Of a stretch of 64,000 nt of DNA, positions 45,266-55,613 are shown piece after piece (the stretch's first letter is position 1; the number at the start of each line of letters is the position of its first letter). Position numbers and translations under genes: made by a program. Origin of the DNA: Mixta sp. Marseille-Q2659 (GTDB lineage Bacteria > Pseudomonadota > Gammaproteobacteria > Enterobacterales > Enterobacteriaceae). Location: positions 1 through 64,000 of the forward strand of contig NZ_CALNWY010000007.1 of NCBI RefSeq assembly GCF_940807255.1. Direction: 5' to 3'. Under the pieces are notes generated by a model. The model saw only the letters and a program-made list of their open reading frames with translations, ran no database searches and was not told the DNA's origin.

Positions 45266-48232
45266 CTAAGCCGGTTGCAGCGGCCGTAGCGGCCTGAACT
45301 TGCCCGCGCCGATCTTGGCGCTGCTGCGCCAGAGGTAATCGCCGGTCAGGTTGATGTGCTCCCAGCCGAGCGGCGACAGGTACTGCAACAGGCCGTCATC
45401 GACGGCTTGACCGTGGCCACGCAAGGCGTTCGCGGCCCGCTCCAGATAGACCGTGTTCCATAGCACGATGGCCGCCGTCACCAGGTTGAGGCCGCTGGCC
45501 CGGTAGCGCTGCTGCTCGAAGCTGCGGTCGCGGATTTCCCCCAGGCGGTTGAAGAACACGGCGCGGGCCAGCGCGTTGCGCGCCTCGCCTTTGTTCAGCC
45601 CGGCATGCACGCGGCGGCGCAGCTCGACGCTTTGCAGCCAGTCCAGGATGAACAGTGTGCGCTCGATGCGTCCCAGCTCACGCAGGGCGACGGCCAGGCC
45701 GTTCTGGCGCGGGTAGCTGCCAAGCTTCCTGAGCATCAGCGAGGCCGTCGCCGTGCCCTGCTTGATCGAGGTGGCCATCCGCAGGATTTCATCCCAATGG
45801 GCGCGGACGTGCTTGATGTTGAGCGTGCCGCCGATCATCGGTTTCAACGCCTCGTAGGTGGCATCGCCCTTCGGGATGTAGAGCTTGGTGTCGCCCAGGT
45901 CACGAATGCGCGGGGCGAAGCGGAAGCCCAGCAGGTGCATCAACGCGAAGACGTGGTCCGTGAACCCTGCCGTGTCGGTGTAGTGCTCCTCGATCCGCAG
46001 GTCGGATTCGTGATACAGCAGGCCGTCGAGCACGTAGGTCGAGTCGCGCACGCCGACGTTCACGACCTTGGTGTGGAACGGCGCGTACTGGTCGGAGATA
46101 TGGGTGTAGAACGTCCGCCCTGGGCTGCTGCCGTATTTCGGATTGATGTGGCCGGTGCTCTCGGCCTTGCTGCCGGTGCGGAAGTTCTGGCCGTCCGACG
46201 ATGACGTGGTGCCGTCGCCCCAATGCCCGGCGAAGGGATGTCGGAACTGCGCGTTGACCAGCTCGGCCAGTGCCGCCCCGTAGGTTTCGTCGCGGATGTG
46301 CCAGGCTTGCAGCCAGGCCAGCTTGGCGTAGGTCGTGCCGGGGCACGATTCCGCCATCTTGGTCAGGCCCAGGTTGATCGCGTCGGCGAGGATCGTGGTC
46401 AGCAACAGGTTTTTGTCCTTGGCCAGGTCGCCTGACTTCAGGTGGGCGAAGTGCCGGGTGAAGCCCGTCCATTCGTCTACCTCCAGCAGCAATTCGGTGA
46501 TCTTGACGTGCGGTAGGATCATCGCCGTCTGGTCGATCAGGGCCTGTGCGGTATCGGGCACCGCCGCATCGAGCGGCGTGATCTTCAGGCCCGACTCCGT
46601 GATGATGGCGTCCGGCAGCTCGTTGGCCAGCGCCATGCGGTTGACGGTGGCGAGCTGCGTTTCCAGCAGCGTCAGCCGGTCATGCAGGTACTGGTCGCAA
46701 TCGGTGGCCACGGCCAGCGGCAATTCGCTGGCCTGCTTGAGGCTGGCGAATTTCGCGAGCGGCACCAGGTAGTCCTCGAAGTCCTTGAACTGGCGCGAGC
46801 CTTGCACCCAGATGTCGCCGGAGCGCAGCGCGTTCTTCAGCTCCGACAGCGCGCACAGTTCGTAGTAGCGCCGGTCGATGCCGGTGTCGGTCATCACCAG
46901 CTTCTGCCAGCGCGGCTTGATGAACTCGGTCGGCGCGTCGGTGGGCACCTTGCGGGCGTTGTCGCTGTTCATGCTGCGCAGCACCTCGATGGCGTCGAGT
47001 ACGTCCTTGGCGGCGGGCGCGGCCCGCAACTTGAGCACGTCGAGAAATTCCGGCGCGTAGCGGCGCAGCGTGGCGTAGCTCTCGCCGATGCGGTGCAGGA
47101 AATCGAAGTCCTCGGGTTGCGCGAGCCGCTGCGCTTCGGTGACGCTCTCGGCGAAAGCATCCCAGGACATGACGGCCTCGATGGCGGCGAACGGATCGCG
47201 GCCCGCTTGCTTGGCCTCGATCAGCGCCTGGCCGATGCGCCCGAACAGCCGCACCTTGGCATTGATCGCCTTGCCGGATGCCTGGAACTGCTGCTGATGC
47301 TTGTTCTTGGCGGCATTGAACAGCTTGCCCAGGATGCGGTCATGCAGGTCGATGATTTCGTCGGTGACGGTGGCCATGCCCTCGATGGCGAGCGCCACCA
47401 GGGTCGCGTAACGCCGCTGCGGCTCGAACTTCGCCAGGTCGGCGGGCGTCATCTGGCCGCCCTCGCGGGCGATCTTGAGCAGCCGGTTCTGGTGAACCAG
47501 CCGCTCGATGCCGGAGGGCAGGTCGAGCGCCTGCCACGCCTTGAGGCGTTCGATGTGTTCCAGCATGTGCCGCGAGTTCGGTTTGACCGGGGATTGCCGC
47601 AGCCAGGCCAGCCACGTCGTCTTGCCGTTGTCGCGGCGCTTGAGCAGATCGTCGAGGCGACGGCGATGCACGTCCGTCAGCGGCTCAGCCAAGGCGTCGT
47701 AGAGACGCCGGTTGGCGCGGGTAATCGCTTCGGCGCTCGCCCGCTCGACGGCGTTGAGGGCGGGCACAATGACCGACTGCCGCCGCAGGTGCTCGATCAA
47801 GGCTCTGGCCAGCACGATGCCCTTGTCGGTTTGCATGGCCAGCTCGGTCAGCAACTGGACAGCCTGCCGGTAGTGGCCAATCGTGAACGGCTGGAAGCCG
47901 AACACCGTTTGCAGCTCGACCAGGTGCTCGCGTCGGGTCTGCTCACGCTGCCCGTACTCGTCCCAGCTTTCGATGCCGACCTTGAGCTGGTTGGCGACCA
48001 GTCTCAGCAATGGCGGGAACGGTGGCTCATCAGCGCCAAGGATGACGCCGGGAAAGCGCAGGTAGCAGAGCTGCACCGCGAAGCCCAGCCGATTGGCCGG
48101 GCCGCGCCGCTGCCGGATGATGGAGAGGTCGCTTTCGCTGAACGTGTAGTGACGGATCAACTCATCCTTGGTGTCCGGCAACGCCAGCAGGCTTTCGCGC
48201 TCGGCGGCGGAGAGGATCGAACGGCGGGGCAT
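45266..48232 (-). CDS. tnpA: Tn21-subgroup transposase TnpA
   Basis: The 988-residue Tn3-family transposase has the usual length. N-terminal DNA-binding part [20 protein letters not shown]; the catalytic region has [20 protein letters not shown] (first Asp), [16 protein letters not shown] and the C-terminal [20 protein letters not shown] (Glu region). The frame is open upstream of this ATG into the integron end, but the start at 48232 matches family length. The stop codon is inside the terminal repeat. The left repeat it needs is disrupted. Confidence 0.94.
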   Translation of the reverse strand: MPRRSILSAAERESLLALPDTKDELIRHYTFSESDLSIIRQRRGPANRLGFAVQLCYLRFPGVILGADEPPFPPLLRLVANQLKVGIESWDEYGQREQTRREHLVELQTVFGFQPFTIGHYRQAVQLLTELAMQTDKGIVLARALIEHLRRQSVIVPALNAVERASAEAITRANRRLYDALAEPLTDVHRRRLDDLLKRRDNGKTTWLAWLRQSPVKPNSRHMLEHIERLKAWQALDLPSGIERLVHQNRLLKIAREGGQMTPADLAKFEPQRRYATLVALAIEGMATVTDEIIDLHDRILGKLFNAAKNKHQQQFQASGKAINAKVRLFGRIGQALIEAKQAGRDPFAAIEAVMSWDAFAESVTEAQRLAQPEDFDFLHRIGESYATLRRYAPEFLDVLKLRAAPAAKDVLDAIEVLRSMNSDNARKVPTDAPTEFIKPRWQKLVMTDTGIDRRYYELCALSELKNALRSGDIWVQGSRQFKDFEDYLVPLAKFASLKQASELPLAVATDCDQYLHDRLTLLETQLATVNRMALANELPDAIITESGLKITPLDAAVPDTAQALIDQTAMILPHVKITELLLEVDEWTGFTRHFAHLKSGDLAKDKNLLLTTILADAINLGLTKMAESCPGTTYAKLAWLQAWHIRDETYGAALAELVNAQFRHPFAGHWGDGTTSSSDGQNFRTGSKAESTGHINPKYGSSPGRTFYTHISDQYAPFHTKVVNVGVRDSTYVLDGLLYHESDLRIEEHYTDTAGFTDHVFALMHLLGFRFAPRIRDLGDTKLYIPKGDATYEALKPMIGGTLNIKHVRAHWDEILRMATSIKQGTATASLMLRKLGSYPRQNGLAVALRELGRIERTLFILDWLQSVELRRRVHAGLNKGEARNALARAVFFNRLGEIRDRSFEQQRYRASGLNLVTAAIVLWNTVYLERAANALRGHGQAVDDGLLQYLSPLGWEHINLTGDYLWRSSAKIGAGKFRPLRPLQPA

Positions 48233-48444
48233 GCGGTTTCCTTCTTCTTGAAAACGTAGGTTTGTGACAAGCCCGCCAAGGCAACCGGCGCGTGTCATTT
48301 TCAGAAGACGACTGCACCAGTTGATTGGGCGTAATGGCTGTTGTGCAGCCAGCTCCTGACAGTTCAATATCAGAAGTGATCTGCACCAATCTCGACTATG
48401 CTCAATACTCGTGTGCACCAAAGCGAGGTGAGCATGGCGACGGA

Positions 48445-49324
48445 GGCTCTGTTGCAAAGATTGGCGGCAGTCAGAGGTAGGCTGTCGCTCTGCGCCGATC
48501 AGGCGGCTGCTGCGAAATGGTGGTTGAGCATGCCCATGGCCTCCGTCAGCGCCGAGGGCCCAATGCCAAAAGCTCTCTCCACAAGGCGCACCTCGCCCCT
48601 GATGCCGGGCTGCAGGCACCAGGGGCGAGCCTGTCCTTTGCGCAGGGCTCGCATGACTTCGAATCCCTTGATCGTGGCATAGGCCGTGGGGATCGATTTG
48701 AAACCGCGCACCGGCTTGATCAGTATCTTGAGCTTTCCGTGATCGGCCTCGATCACGTTATTGAGATACTTCACCTGCCGGTGGGCCGTCTCCCGGTCCA
48801 GCTTTCCTTCGCGCTTCAATTCGGTGATCGCTGCACCATAGCTCGGCGCTTTGTCGGTATTGAGCGTGGCAGGCTTTTCCCAGTGCTTCAGGCCTCGCAG
48901 GGCCTTGCCCAGGAACCGCTTCGCTGCCTTGGCGCTGCGGGTCGGCGACAGGTAGAAATCGATCGTGTCGCCCCGCTTGTCGACTGCCCGGTACAGGTAG
49001 GTCCACTTGCCCCGCACCTTGACGTAGGTTTCATCCAGGCGCCAGCTCGGATCAAAGCCACGCCGCCAGAACCAGCGCAGCCGCTTCTCCATCTCCGGGG
49101 CGTAGCACTGGACCCAGCGATAGATCGTCGTATGGTCGACCGAAATGCCGCGTTCCGCCAGCATTTCCTCAAGGTCGCGATAGCTGATCGGATAGCGACA
49201 ATACCAGCGCACCGCCCACAGGATCACATCACCCTGGAAATGGCGCCACTTGAAATCCGTCATCGTTCCGTCCGTCCAATCTCCGCCAAGCATGCTCAAG
49301 CTTCACGATTTTTGCAACAGAGCC
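48445..49324 (-). mobile_element. IS6100 (IS6 family)
   Basis: It is 880 bp with 14-bp terminal repeats GGCTCTGTTGCAAA, as expected for IS6100. Confidence 0.95.
48499..49263 (-). CDS. tnpA: IS6100 transposase
   Basis: The 254-residue IS6-family DDE transposase starts [20 protein letters not shown]. Catalytic context: [14 protein letters not shown] (first Asp), [15 protein letters not shown] (second Asp), [12 protein letters not shown] (Glu). Confidence 0.95.
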   Translation of the reverse strand: MTDFKWRHFQGDVILWAVRWYCRYPISYRDLEEMLAERGISVDHTTIYRWVQCYAPEMEKRLRWFWRRGFDPSWRLDETYVKVRGKWTYLYRAVDKRGDTIDFYLSPTRSAKAAKRFLGKALRGLKHWEKPATLNTDKAPSYGAAITELKREGKLDRETAHRQVKYLNNVIEADHGKLKILIKPVRGFKSIPTAYATIKGFEVMRALRKGQARPWCLQPGIRGEVRLVERAFGIGPSALTEAMGMLNHHFAAAA

Positions 49325-49447
49325 CACACGAGTATTGAGCATAGTCGAGATTGGTGCAGATCACTTCTGATATTGAACTGTCAGGAGCTGGCTGCACAAC
49401 AGCCATTACGCCCAATCAACTGGTGCAGTCGTCTTCTGAAAATGACA

Positions 49448-49769
49448 TTTGGTATCTCTCATAAACGGATGTTTTTGAGAGAACTATCTTCGGCCTTCAC
49501 ACGCACGAAAGGCGGCGAAGCTCCGCCGTTAATCCGTCCGCCGGAGATCTCGCCCAGGCAGGCTGAAGGCCGAGCAAGCCTGACAGGCCCGAAAAGCCCG
49601 GCACGGGCGTCGGCGGCGATGACGGCGGCGGCATTATCCAGGGTTGATGATGGAAGTGGAGGATATCGACAACCTCTCGCGCAACCAAGACATCGCGGTC
49701 GGACTGCAAGTGATCTTGAAGCCACGGGCCCGTCCCACCCCGACATGGACCTCGATGCCCGAACGGACG
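49448..49769. other. 3'-conserved-segment remnant between IRt and orf5
   Basis: This stretch follows orf5 in the integron 3'-conserved segment, where the start of orf6 would lie. Open frames occur on the minus strand but none has a family signature. I see no independent gene here. Confidence 0.5.
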
Positions 49770-50270
49770 TTAGATTTCGAGTTCTAGGCGTTCTGCGATG
49801 AAGGTTGGATCCCAGCCGGGATTGAAAGTGTCGACGTGGGTGAATCCGAGCCGCTCGTATAGGCCACGCAGGTTCGGGTGGCAGTCGAGCCGCAGCTTGG
49901 CGCACCCCTGCGTTCGCGCGGCATGGCGGCAAGCCTCGATCAGCGCGGAGCTGACACCCCGGCCCGCATGTGTCCGTCGCACCGCGAGCTTGTGCAGATA
50001 TGCGGCCTCCCCCTTGAGGGCGTCGGGCCAGAACTCGGGATCCTCGGCCGACAAGGTGCAACAGCCGACGATGCCGTCGCTGCAACTCGCGACTAGGAGC
50101 TCGGATCTCAGGACGAAGGTCTCCGCGAATGTCCGGTCGATCCGCGCGACGTCCCAGGCGGGCGTTCCCTTGGCGGACATCCACGCCGCAGCGTCGTGCA
50201 TCAGCCGCACAACCTCGTCGATATCACCCGAGCAGGCGACCCGAACGTTCGGAGGCTCCTCGCTGTCCAT
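49770..50270 (-). CDS. orf5: orf5 GNAT-family acetyltransferase of the 3'-conserved segment
   Basis: A 166-residue GNAT protein (YLHKLAVRRTHAGRGVSSALIEA, then KLRLDCHPNLRGLYERLGFT), the usual orf5 downstream of sul1 in class 1 integrons. Substrate unknown; no resistance is attributed to it. Confidence 0.9.
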   Translation of the reverse strand: MDSEEPPNVRVACSGDIDEVVRLMHDAAAWMSAKGTPAWDVARIDRTFAETFVLRSELLVASCSDGIVGCCTLSAEDPEFWPDALKGEAAYLHKLAVRRTHAGRGVSSALIEACRHAARTQGCAKLRLDCHPNLRGLYERLGFTHVDTFNPGWDPTFIAERLELEI

Positions 50271-50397
50271 TCGCTCCCCTGGCGCGGTATGAACCGCCGC
50301 CTCATAGTGCAGTTTGATCCTGACGAGCCCAGCATGTCTGCGCCCACCTTCGCGGAACCTGACCAGGGTCCGCTAGCGGGCGGCCGGAAGGTGAATG

Positions 50398-51237
50398 CTA
50401 GGCATGATCTAACCCTCGGTCTCTGGCGTCGCGACTGCGAAATTTCGCGAGGGTTTCCGAGAAGGTGATTGCGCTTCGCAGATCTCCAGGCGCGTGGGTG
50501 CGGACGTAGTCAGCGCCATTGCCGATCGCGTGAAGTTCCGCCGCAAGGCTCGCTGGACCCAGATCCTTTACAGGAAGGCCAACGGTGGCGCCCAAGAAGG
50601 ATTTCCGCGACACCGAGACCAATAGCGGAAGCCCCAACGCCGACTTCAGCTTTTGAAGGTTCGACAGCACGTGCAGCGATGTTTCCGGTGCGGGGCTCAA
50701 GAAAAATCCCATCCCCGGATCGAGGATGAGCCGGTCGGCAGCGACCCCGCTCCGTCGCAAGGCGGAAACCCGCGCCTCGAAGAACCGCACAATCTCGTCG
50801 AGCGCGTCTTCGGGTCGAAGGTGACCGGTGCGGGTGGCGATGCCATCCCGCTGCGCTGAGTGCATAACCACCAGCCTGCAGTCCGCCTCAGCAATATCGG
50901 GATAGAGCGCAGGGTCAGGAAATCCTTGGATATCGTTCAGGTAGCCCACGCCGCGCTTGAGCGCATAGCGCTGGGTTTCCGGTTGGAAGCTGTCGATTGA
51001 AACACGGTGCATCTGATCGGACAGGGCGTCTAAGAGCGGCGCAATACGTCTGATCTCATCGGCCGGCGATACAGGCCTCGCGTCCGGATGGCTGGCGGCC
51101 GGTCCGACATCCACGACGTCTGATCCGACTCGCAGCATTTCGATCGCCGCGGTGACAGCGCCGGCGGGGTCTAGCCGCCGGCTCTCATCGAAGAAGGAGT
51201 CCTCGGTGAGATTCAGAATGCCGAACACCGTCACCAT
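50398..51237 (-). CDS. sul1: Sulfonamide-resistant dihydropteroate synthase Sul1
   Basis: The 279-residue enzyme has the Sul1 start [20 protein letters not shown] and the DHPS motifs [14 protein letters not shown] and [16 protein letters not shown]. It replaces the drug-sensitive host enzyme in folate synthesis. It overlaps qacEdelta1 by 7 bases, as in every 3'-conserved segment. Confidence 0.97.
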   Translation of the reverse strand: MVTVFGILNLTEDSFFDESRRLDPAGAVTAAIEMLRVGSDVVDVGPAASHPDARPVSPADEIRRIAPLLDALSDQMHRVSIDSFQPETQRYALKRGVGYLNDIQGFPDPALYPDIAEADCRLVVMHSAQRDGIATRTGHLRPEDALDEIVRFFEARVSALRRSGVAADRLILDPGMGFFLSPAPETSLHVLSNLQKLKSALGLPLLVSVSRKSFLGATVGLPVKDLGPASLAAELHAIGNGADYVRTHAPGDLRSAITFSETLAKFRSRDARDRGLDHA

Positions 51238-51578
51238 GGCGTCGGCCTCCGCAGCGACTTCCACGATGGGGATCGGGCGAGCAAAAAGGCAGCAATTATG
51301 AGCCCCATACCTACAAAGCCCCACGCATCAAGCTTTTGCCCATGAAGCAACCAGGCAATGGCTGTAATTATGACGACGCCGAGTCCCGACCAGACTGCAT
51401 AAGCAACACCGACAGGGATGGATTTCAGAACCAGAGAAAGAAAATAAAATGCGATGCCATAACCGATTATGACAACGGCGGAAGGGGCAAGCTTAGTAAA
51501 GCCCTCGCTAGATTTTAATGCGGATGTTGCGATTACTTCGCCAACTATTGCGATAACAAGAAAAAGCCAGCCTTTCAT
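51231..51578 (-). CDS. qacEdelta1: Truncated quaternary-ammonium efflux protein QacE-delta-1
   Basis: A 115-residue SMR-family protein: [20 protein letters not shown], catalytic Glu in helix 1, [10 protein letters not shown] in helix 3. The fourth helix is replaced by ...[13 protein letters not shown] through fusion with the sul1 region, the defining feature of the delta-1 form. Confidence 0.96.
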   Translation of the reverse strand: MKGWLFLVIAIVGEVIATSALKSSEGFTKLAPSAVVIIGYGIAFYFLSLVLKSIPVGVAYAVWSGLGVVIITAIAWLLHGQKLDAWGFVGMGLIIAAFLLARSPSWKSLRRPTPW

Positions 51579-51678
51579 GATATATCTCCCAATTTGTGTA
51601 GGGCTTATTATGCACGCTTAAAAATAATAAAAGCAGACTTGACCTGATAGTTTGGCTGTGAGCAATTATGTGCTTAGT

Positions 51679-51741
51679 GCATCTAACGCCGGAGTTAAGC
51701 CGCCGCGCGTAGCGCGGTCGGCTTGAACGAATTGTTAGACA
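51679..51741 (-). other. attC site of the aadA2 cassette
   Basis: Read on the minus strand it runs from TCTAACAATTCGTTCAAGCC to CTCCGGCGTTAGATGC, with outer core sites TCTAAC and GTTAGA and an imperfect GC-rich internal dyad. IntI1 recombines its folded single strand. Confidence 0.88.
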
Positions 51742-52533
51742 TCATTTACCAACTGACTTGATGATCTCGCCTTTCACAAAGCGAATAAATTCTTCCAAGT
51801 GATCTGCGCGTGAGGCCAAGTGATCTTCTTTTTGTCCCAGATAAGCTTGCTTAGCTTCAAGTAAGACGGGCTGATACTGGGCAGGTAGGCGTTTTATTGC
51901 CCAGTCGGCAGCGACATCCTTCGGCGCGATTTTGCCGGTTATTGCGCTGTACCAAATGCGGGACAACGTAAGCACTACATTTCGCTCATCGCCGGCCCAG
52001 TCGGGCTGCGAGTTCCATAGCTTCAAGGTTTCCCTCAGCGCCTCGAATAGATCCTGTTCAGGAACCGGGTCAAAGAATTCCTCCGCTGCCGGACCTACCA
52101 AGGCAACGCTATGTTCTCTTGCTTTTGTAAGCAGGATAGCTAGATCAATGTCGATCATGGCTGGCTCGAAGATACCCGCAAGAATGTCATTGCGCTGCCA
52201 TTCTCCAAATTGCAGCTCGCGCTTAGCCGGATAACGCCACGGGATGATGTCGTCATGCACGACAAGGGTGACTTCTATAGCGCGGAGCGTCTCGCTCTCG
52301 CCAGGGAAAGCCGAAGCCTCCATAAGGTCATTGAGCAATGCTCGCCGCGTCGTTTCATCAAGCTTTACGGCCACAGTAACCAACAAATCAATATCGCTGT
52401 ATGGCTTCAGGCCGCCATCCACTGCGGAGCCGTACAAATGCACGGCCAGCAACGTTGATTCCAGATGGCGCTCAATGACGCTTAGCACCTCTGATAGTTG
52501 GTTCGAAATTTCGATGGTCACCGCTACCCTCAT
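51742..52533 (-). CDS. aadA2: Aminoglycoside adenylyltransferase AadA2 (streptomycin/spectinomycin)
   Basis: ANT(3'')-Ia enzyme. From the ATG at 52533 (MRVAVTIEISNQLSEVLSVI) it has 263 residues; a GTG four codons later gives the commonly used 259. The nucleotidyltransferase motif is HLYGSAVDGGLKPYSDIDLL. Allele aadA2 is judged from memory of the sequence (KLDETTRRALLNDLMEAS). It is the only cassette, directly at attI1. Confidence 0.92.
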   Translation of the reverse strand: MRVAVTIEISNQLSEVLSVIERHLESTLLAVHLYGSAVDGGLKPYSDIDLLVTVAVKLDETTRRALLNDLMEASAFPGESETLRAIEVTLVVHDDIIPWRYPAKRELQFGEWQRNDILAGIFEPAMIDIDLAILLTKAREHSVALVGPAAEEFFDPVPEQDLFEALRETLKLWNSQPDWAGDERNVVLTLSRIWYSAITGKIAPKDVAADWAIKRLPAQYQPVLLEAKQAYLGQKEDHLASRADHLEEFIRFVKGEIIKSVGK

Positions 52534-52606
52534 GATGTCTAACTTTGTTTTAGGGCGACTGCCCTGCTGCGTAACATCGTTGCTGCTCCATAACATCAAA
52601 CATCGA
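52534..52606 (-). other. attI1 recombination site
   Basis: On the minus strand the stretch before the cassette contains GCAGCAACGATGTTACGCAG, CAGTCGCCCTAAAACAAAG and the core GTTAGAC where cassettes are inserted. Limits are approximate. Confidence 0.78.
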
Positions 52607-52678
52607 CCCACGGCGTAACGCGCTTGCTGCTTGGATGCCCGAGGCATAGACTGTACAAAAAAACAGTCATAACAAGCC

Positions 52679-53692
52679 ATGAAAACCGCCACTGCGCCGT
52701 TACCACCGCTGCGTTCGGTCAAGGTTCTGGACCAGTTGCGTGAGCGCATACGCTACTTGCATTACAGTTTACGAACCGAACAGGCTTATGTCCACTGGGT
52801 TCGTGCCTTCATCCGTTTCCACGGTGTGCGTCACCCGGCAACCTTGGGCAGCAGCGAAGTCGAGGCATTTCTGTCCTGGCTGGCGAACGAGCGCAAGGTT
52901 TCGGTCTCCACGCATCGTCAGGCATTGGCGGCCTTGCTGTTCTTCTACGGCAAGGTGCTGTGCACGGATCTGCCCTGGCTTCAGGAGATCGGAAGACCTC
53001 GGCCGTCGCGGCGCTTGCCGGTGGTGCTGACCCCGGATGAAGTGGTTCGCATCCTCGGTTTTCTGGAAGGCGAGCATCGTTTGTTCGCCCAGCTTCTGTA
53101 TGGAACGGGCATGCGGATCAGTGAGGGTTTGCAACTGCGGGTCAAGGATCTGGATTTCGATCACGGCACGATCATCGTGCGGGAGGGCAAGGGCTCCAAG
53201 GATCGGGCCTTGATGTTACCCGAGAGCTTGGCACCCAGCCTGCGCGAGCAGCTGTCGCGTGCACGGGCATGGTGGCTGAAGGACCAGGCCGAGGGCCGCA
53301 GCGGCGTTGCGCTTCCCGACGCCCTTGAGCGGAAGTATCCGCGCGCCGGGCATTCCTGGCCGTGGTTCTGGGTTTTTGCGCAGCACACGCATTCGACCGA
53401 TCCACGGAGCGGTGTCGTGCGTCGCCATCACATGTATGACCAGACCTTTCAGCGCGCCTTCAAACGTGCCGTAGAACAAGCAGGCATCACGAAGCCCGCC
53501 ACACCGCACACCCTCCGCCACTCGTTCGCGACGGCCTTGCTCCGCAGCGGTTACGACATTCGAACCGTGCAGGATCTGCTCGGCCATTCCGACGTCTCTA
53601 CGACGATGATTTACACGCATGTGCTGAAAGTTGGCGGTGCCGGAGTGCGCTCACCGCTTGATGCGCTGCCGCCCCTCACTAGTGAGAGGTAG
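52679..53692 (+). CDS. intI1: Class 1 integron integrase IntI1
   Basis: The complete 337-residue tyrosine recombinase: [20 protein letters not shown] start, Arg in [46 protein letters not shown], and the integron-specific extra domain ([20 protein letters not shown]). It is intact, so cassettes can still be exchanged. Confidence 0.97.
52766..52794 (-). promoter_or_regulatory. Integron cassette promoter Pc (hybrid PcH1 form)
   Basis: Inside intI1 on the minus strand: -35 TGGACA (52789-52794) and -10 TAAACT (52766-52771), 17-bp spacer. That pairing is the PcH1 hybrid, intermediate between weak and strong forms. The second promoter P2 is inactive: TTGTTA and TACAGT are 14 bp apart, without the GGG insertion. 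Confidence 0.85.
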
Positions 53693-53991
53693 GGCAGCGC
53701 AAGTCAATCCTGGCGGATTCACTACCCCTGCGCGAAGGCCATCGGTGCCGCATCGAACGGCCGGTTGCGGAAAGTCCTCCCTGCGTCCGCTGATGGCCGG
53801 CAGCAGCCCGTCGTTGCCTGATGGATCCAACCCCTCCGCTGCTATAGTGCAGTCGGCTTCTGACGTTCAGTGCAGCCGTCTTCTGAAAACGACAGCGCGG
53901 CACGGGAATCAAGGCATTGCGATTCTCGAAAATAGTTCTTGAAATTCTATTCTTGATTGCATATCATCTCAACGAGTTTCGATAAGAAAGG

Positions 53992-54288
53992 ATGCGCATG
54001 CGACCGTCTGTTGTGCTTGACATGAAGCGAAGCGCAGTGCGTGAAGCGGTAGGCCGCTTTCGCGCCGCGAACCCGCGCGTCTTCGGCTCGGTGCTGCATG
54101 GCACCGACCGGGATGGCAGCGACCTCGACCTGTTGGTCGATGCGCTGCCCGGTGCCACGTTGTTGGACTTGGGCGATTTGGAAGAAGAACTGAAATCGCT
54201 GCTCGGCGTTGACGTCGATCTGCTGACTCCCGGCGACCTGCCGCCGAAGTTCCGGGCCAAGGTGCTCGCGGAGGCGCAACCGATATGA
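53992..54288 (+). CDS. MNT-type nucleotidyltransferase (antitoxin of a HEPN/MNT pair)
   Basis: A 98-residue minimal nucleotidyltransferase with VFGSVLHGTDRDGSDLDLLV, the GS..(10)..DLDL motif. In MntA-HepT systems such proteins AMPylate and silence the HEPN ribonuclease. It overlaps the HEPN gene by ATGA. Two starts are possible, at 53992 and two codons later. Confidence 0.85.
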   Translation: MRMRPSVVLDMKRSAVREAVGRFRAANPRVFGSVLHGTDRDGSDLDLLVDALPGATLLDLGDLEEELKSLLGVDVDLLTPGDLPPKFRAKVLAEAQPI

Positions 54289-54686
54289 GCGAGAACCGCC
54301 TGCCCGATTACCTCGACCACATTCAGCAGGCCGCAACCGATGCGCGCAGCTTCGTGGAAGGGATGGCCAAGGACGACTTCTTGGCCGACAAGCGCACCCA
54401 GCAGGCCGTCATCATGAGCCTGATCGTCATCGGCGAGGCGGCCACAAAGGTGATGGATGGCTACGTCGAGTTCACCCAGGCGCATGCCGACGTGCCGTGG
54501 CGCAGCATGCGCAATATGCGTAATCGCATGGCTCACGGCTATTTCGACATCAACCTCGATGTGGTGTGGGAGACGGTACAGGAATGGCTGCCGGCGTTGC
54601 TCCAGCAATTGCCCGCCGTGCGTCAGGATGCCGACGATGAAGACCGTAACGACAACTGTGAAAGAGGGATCTCCGATGACTGTTGA
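54285..54686 (+). CDS. HEPN-domain ribonuclease toxin (HepT-like)
   Basis: A 133-residue DUF86/HepT-like helical protein with the RX4HXY motif as RNRMAHGYF (about residue 83-91), the catalytic residues and the Tyr that is modified by the partner. With the overlapping MNT gene it forms a type VII toxin-antitoxin module, which could stabilise the transposon or limit phage. The C-terminal 20 residues overlap the cupin gene. Confidence 0.86.
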   Translation: MSENRLPDYLDHIQQAATDARSFVEGMAKDDFLADKRTQQAVIMSLIVIGEAATKVMDGYVEFTQAHADVPWRSMRNMRNRMAHGYFDINLDVVWETVQEWLPALLQQLPAVRQDADDEDRNDNCERGISDDC

Positions 54687-55032
54687 ATCGAGAATATTTT
54701 CTGTAGCCGAGTATGTTCAGCCGTCCGAAGGCGAGCCTATTCGTTCCGTTGTGCTTGAAACCCGAGACTCAATTATCGTGGTTTGGCATGTCCATCCCGG
54801 GCAGGAAATTGCGGCTCACATTCATCCTCACGGCCAAGACACGTGGACTGTTTTGTCGGGAATGGCTGATTACTTTCAGGGCAATGGGATTGTTCGTGCC
54901 CTCAGGGAAGGTGAGATAGCCGTGGCAAGACCGGGCCAAGTGCACGGGGCGCGAAATACAGGTACCGAGCCATTTGTGTTAGTCTCGGTTGTGGCATCAG
55001 CCAATGCCGGTTTCGTATTGGCTGAGCGATAG
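54676..55032 (+). CDS. Small cupin protein
   Basis: A 118-residue single-domain cupin (VWHVHPGQEIAAHIHPHGQD with the HxH metal ligands and later Gln/Glu, then GEIAVARPGQVHGARNTG with the last His). It could bind Fe or Mn. Its start overlaps the HEPN gene, suggesting co-expression with the toxin-antitoxin pair. Activity not deducible. The following 254 bp to 55287 show no gene. Confidence 0.75.
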   Translation: MTVESRIFSVAEYVQPSEGEPIRSVVLETRDSIIVVWHVHPGQEIAAHIHPHGQDTWTVLSGMADYFQGNGIVRALREGEIAVARPGQVHGARNTGTEPFVLVSVVASANAGFVLAER

Positions 55033-55286
55033 AGCCCAATCTCTGGAGTTGGTCCAATGAGCGGTCGGGGAGATAGGTAACAGACATGCAGCGGACACGG
55101 CTGCTAAACCAGGTCGCAAACCTCCTTGCGTCGCAGCGTGCCGCAAGCGACGCGATCAATCGAATGGGGTCGGCATGAGACTGAACACCATCCAGTTCCC
55201 GACCGCGTAGCCGCCTGTCCTGCCGATCAGGTCTTGACCATCGACGCCTGGGATCAGTCCTGAATGTTCTTGGAGACCACTACGTT

Positions 55287-55613
55287 ATGAGCCGCAGCCG
55301 CCGCAAAACACCCATCGTCGGGCACACGACCTGCGGCAGCGAGCGCGAGGACAAGAAGCTCTGGCATCAGCGCTGGCGCACCCGTGAGCGCACGGCGCTG
55401 ACCAGCGCGTCGCCCGAAGCCCTGAGCGCCCATCTGCCCCTGCTGGAAAACCAGGCCAGCAGCGTCTGGTCGATGGGCAAGGATGGCCGCTCCTACTGGC
55501 CCGTCAAGCGCCAGGCCGCCACGGCGGATCGCATCGCCAATCACAAGGGACGCAACCCGCAAGAACGCGCCTCCCTGAAAAAGCGCCTGCTGCGCAAGTG
55601 GATGAGCAAATGA
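55287..55613 (+). CDS. Small basic protein of unknown function
   Basis: A 108-residue, strongly basic protein (SRSRRKTPIVGHTTCGSERE, KKLWHQRWRTRER, C-terminal LKKRLLRKWMSK). No domain recognised. It is the first of four overlapping genes leading to tnpR and is translationally coupled to the next gene by ATGA. Confidence 0.6.
   Translation: MSRSRRKTPIVGHTTCGSEREDKKLWHQRWRTRERTALTSASPEALSAHLPLLENQASSVWSMGKDGRSYWPVKRQAATADRIANHKGRNPQERASLKKRLLRKWMSK

Larger units (their letters stand above)
43906..45270. repeat. Left Tn21-type terminal repeat, split by IS5075
   Basis: Outer part GGGGTCGTCTCAGAAAACGG plus AA (43906-43927) and inner part AAATAAAGCACGCTAAG (45254-45270) flank the IS. The break point is the same base position as in the repeat beside merR. 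Confidence 0.92.
48293..49447. repeat. Inverted IRt segments flanking IS6100
   Basis: A 152-bp segment (48293-48444) and a 123-bp segment (49325-49447) of the Tn402 t-end lie on either side of IS6100 in opposite orientation. This is the In4-type signature that arose by IS6100-mediated rearrangement. Confidence 0.9.
48293..53894. mobile_element. Class 1 integron of In4 type
   Basis: The left boundary is a Tn402 IRt (TGTCATTTTCAGAAGACGAC) and the right boundary IRi (reading TGTCGTTTTCAGAAGACGGC from the right). A perfect 5-bp target duplication GCGCG flanks it (48288-48292 and 53895-53899). Contents from the right: intI1, attI1, aadA2 cassette, qacEdelta1, sul1, orf5, then IS6100 between 123-bp and 152-bp inverted copies of IRt. 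It lacks tni genes and cannot move alone. Confidence 0.93.

Noticed and set aside
46682..48259. 525-residue frame opposite tnpA
   Set aside because: Antisense shadow of a GC-rich gene; no family resemblance.
48233..48619. 129-residue N-terminal extension of TnpA
   Set aside because: It reads through the integron end and IS6100; the internal ATG gives the standard 988 residues.
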